From NCBI GenBank assembly GCA_017501025.1, contig JAFVXS010000140.1, positions 1 through 5,623 on the forward strand: 5,623 nt of DNA. Reading direction: 5' to 3'. A model generated the notes under the pieces. It was not told the origin of the DNA. It did no database searches and saw nothing but the letters and a program-made list of their open reading frames with translations. The DNA comes from Alistipes sp. GTDB taxonomy: Bacteria > Bacteroidota > Bacteroidia > Bacteroidales > Rikenellaceae. The translations under genes and the position numbers were made by a program. Shown here in pieces: positions 5,403 through 5,623 of the stretch; within the stretch, counting starts at the first letter, position 1, and every line of letters begins with the position of its first letter.

Positions 5403-5623
5403 TGAGGCGAAGTCTGATATTTGTACTGCTGCTCTTTGTAGCCACAACGCTGTTGTCGCTACTCCAAAAACCAATTTTTGTACTTTGGAATTTGGAGGCG
5501 GCAGGCGATGCGTCGGCTTTGGAGATGTTGTCGGTGCTGTGGCACGGTTTGCCGCTCGATATGTCGGTTGCAGGCTATGTTGCAGCTCCCTCGATACTCC
5601 TTGCGGTGGGGGCATACCTTGTA
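5402..5623 (+). CDS. N-terminus of a probable LTA-synthase-like membrane sulfatase/phosphoglycerol transferase, partial
   Basis: The ATG at 5402 shares its A with the TAA stop of cstA (TAATG), and the frame is open to the window edge (74 residues). Residues 4-21 form a first membrane helix. KPIFVLWN (23-30) and HGLPLDMSVAGYV (48-60), followed by a second hydrophobic stretch (about 61-74), resemble the N-terminus of Bacteroidetes LTA-synthase-family proteins, which carry about five helices and then a periplasmic alkaline-phosphatase-type domain. That catalytic domain, with its metal-binding residues, lies outside the window, so the call rests on the membrane part only. No Shine-Dalgarno is seen; translation may depend on ribosomes finishing cstA. 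Another polytopic membrane protein is the alternative. Confidence 0.62.
   Translation, partial: MRRSLIFVLLLFVATTLLSLLQKPIFVLWNLEAAGDASALEMLSVLWHGLPLDMSVAGYVAAPSILLAVGAYLV

Overview
The window looks like chromosomal DNA of a Bacteroidales bacterium with a medium G+C content, perhaps Alistipes or a relative; the genus is a guess. The evidence is the Bacteroidetes-type promoter -7 element (TAnnTTTG) in front of all three transcription units, the lack of clear Shine-Dalgarno sequences, a short CstA of the Bacteroidetes kind, and a lipoprotein paired with an outer-membrane protein resembling the DUF5723 family. There are five protein genes, two of them cut by the window edges. I see no tRNA, rRNA, CRISPR array, transposase or phage gene.

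Layout. From 1 to 725 (minus strand) lies most of lipA, lipoyl synthase, with its C-terminus beyond the left edge. From 726 to 1301 is a 576-base gap with no convincing gene. It holds the lipA promoter next to the gene, then about 370 bases of short repeats and small perfect hairpins (871-1239), then an intrinsic terminator (1247-1274) for the next operon. From 1302 to 3617 (minus strand) is a two-gene operon: a secreted lipoprotein (3617-2658) followed 12 bases later by a probable outer-membrane beta-barrel protein (2645-1302). From 3618 to 3974 is a divergent intergenic region with two promoters facing away from each other that share a 13-base core, a CRP-like palindrome, and a tandem duplication touching the lipoprotein start codon. 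From 3975 to 5402 (plus strand) is a CstA-family transporter. The next gene starts inside its stop codon (TAATG) and runs off the right edge; its N-terminus resembles Bacteroidetes membrane sulfatases of the LTA-synthase type.

How the genes fit together. The lipoprotein and barrel protein are probably made together and sent to the outer membrane, job unknown. CstA probably imports pyruvate or peptides, and its translation may be coupled to the downstream membrane enzyme. LipA is a housekeeping enzyme and is functionally separate.

The most unusual part is the repeat cluster at 871-1239. Several unrelated 9- or 10-base units are each repeated three to five times in exact register. Two of the arrays are inverted copies of each other and could fold into a 35-position ladder-like stem. 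Between and after them are seven small hairpins, five of them with the pattern stem-GC-A(A/G)A-GC-stem. I do not recognise this as a named element.
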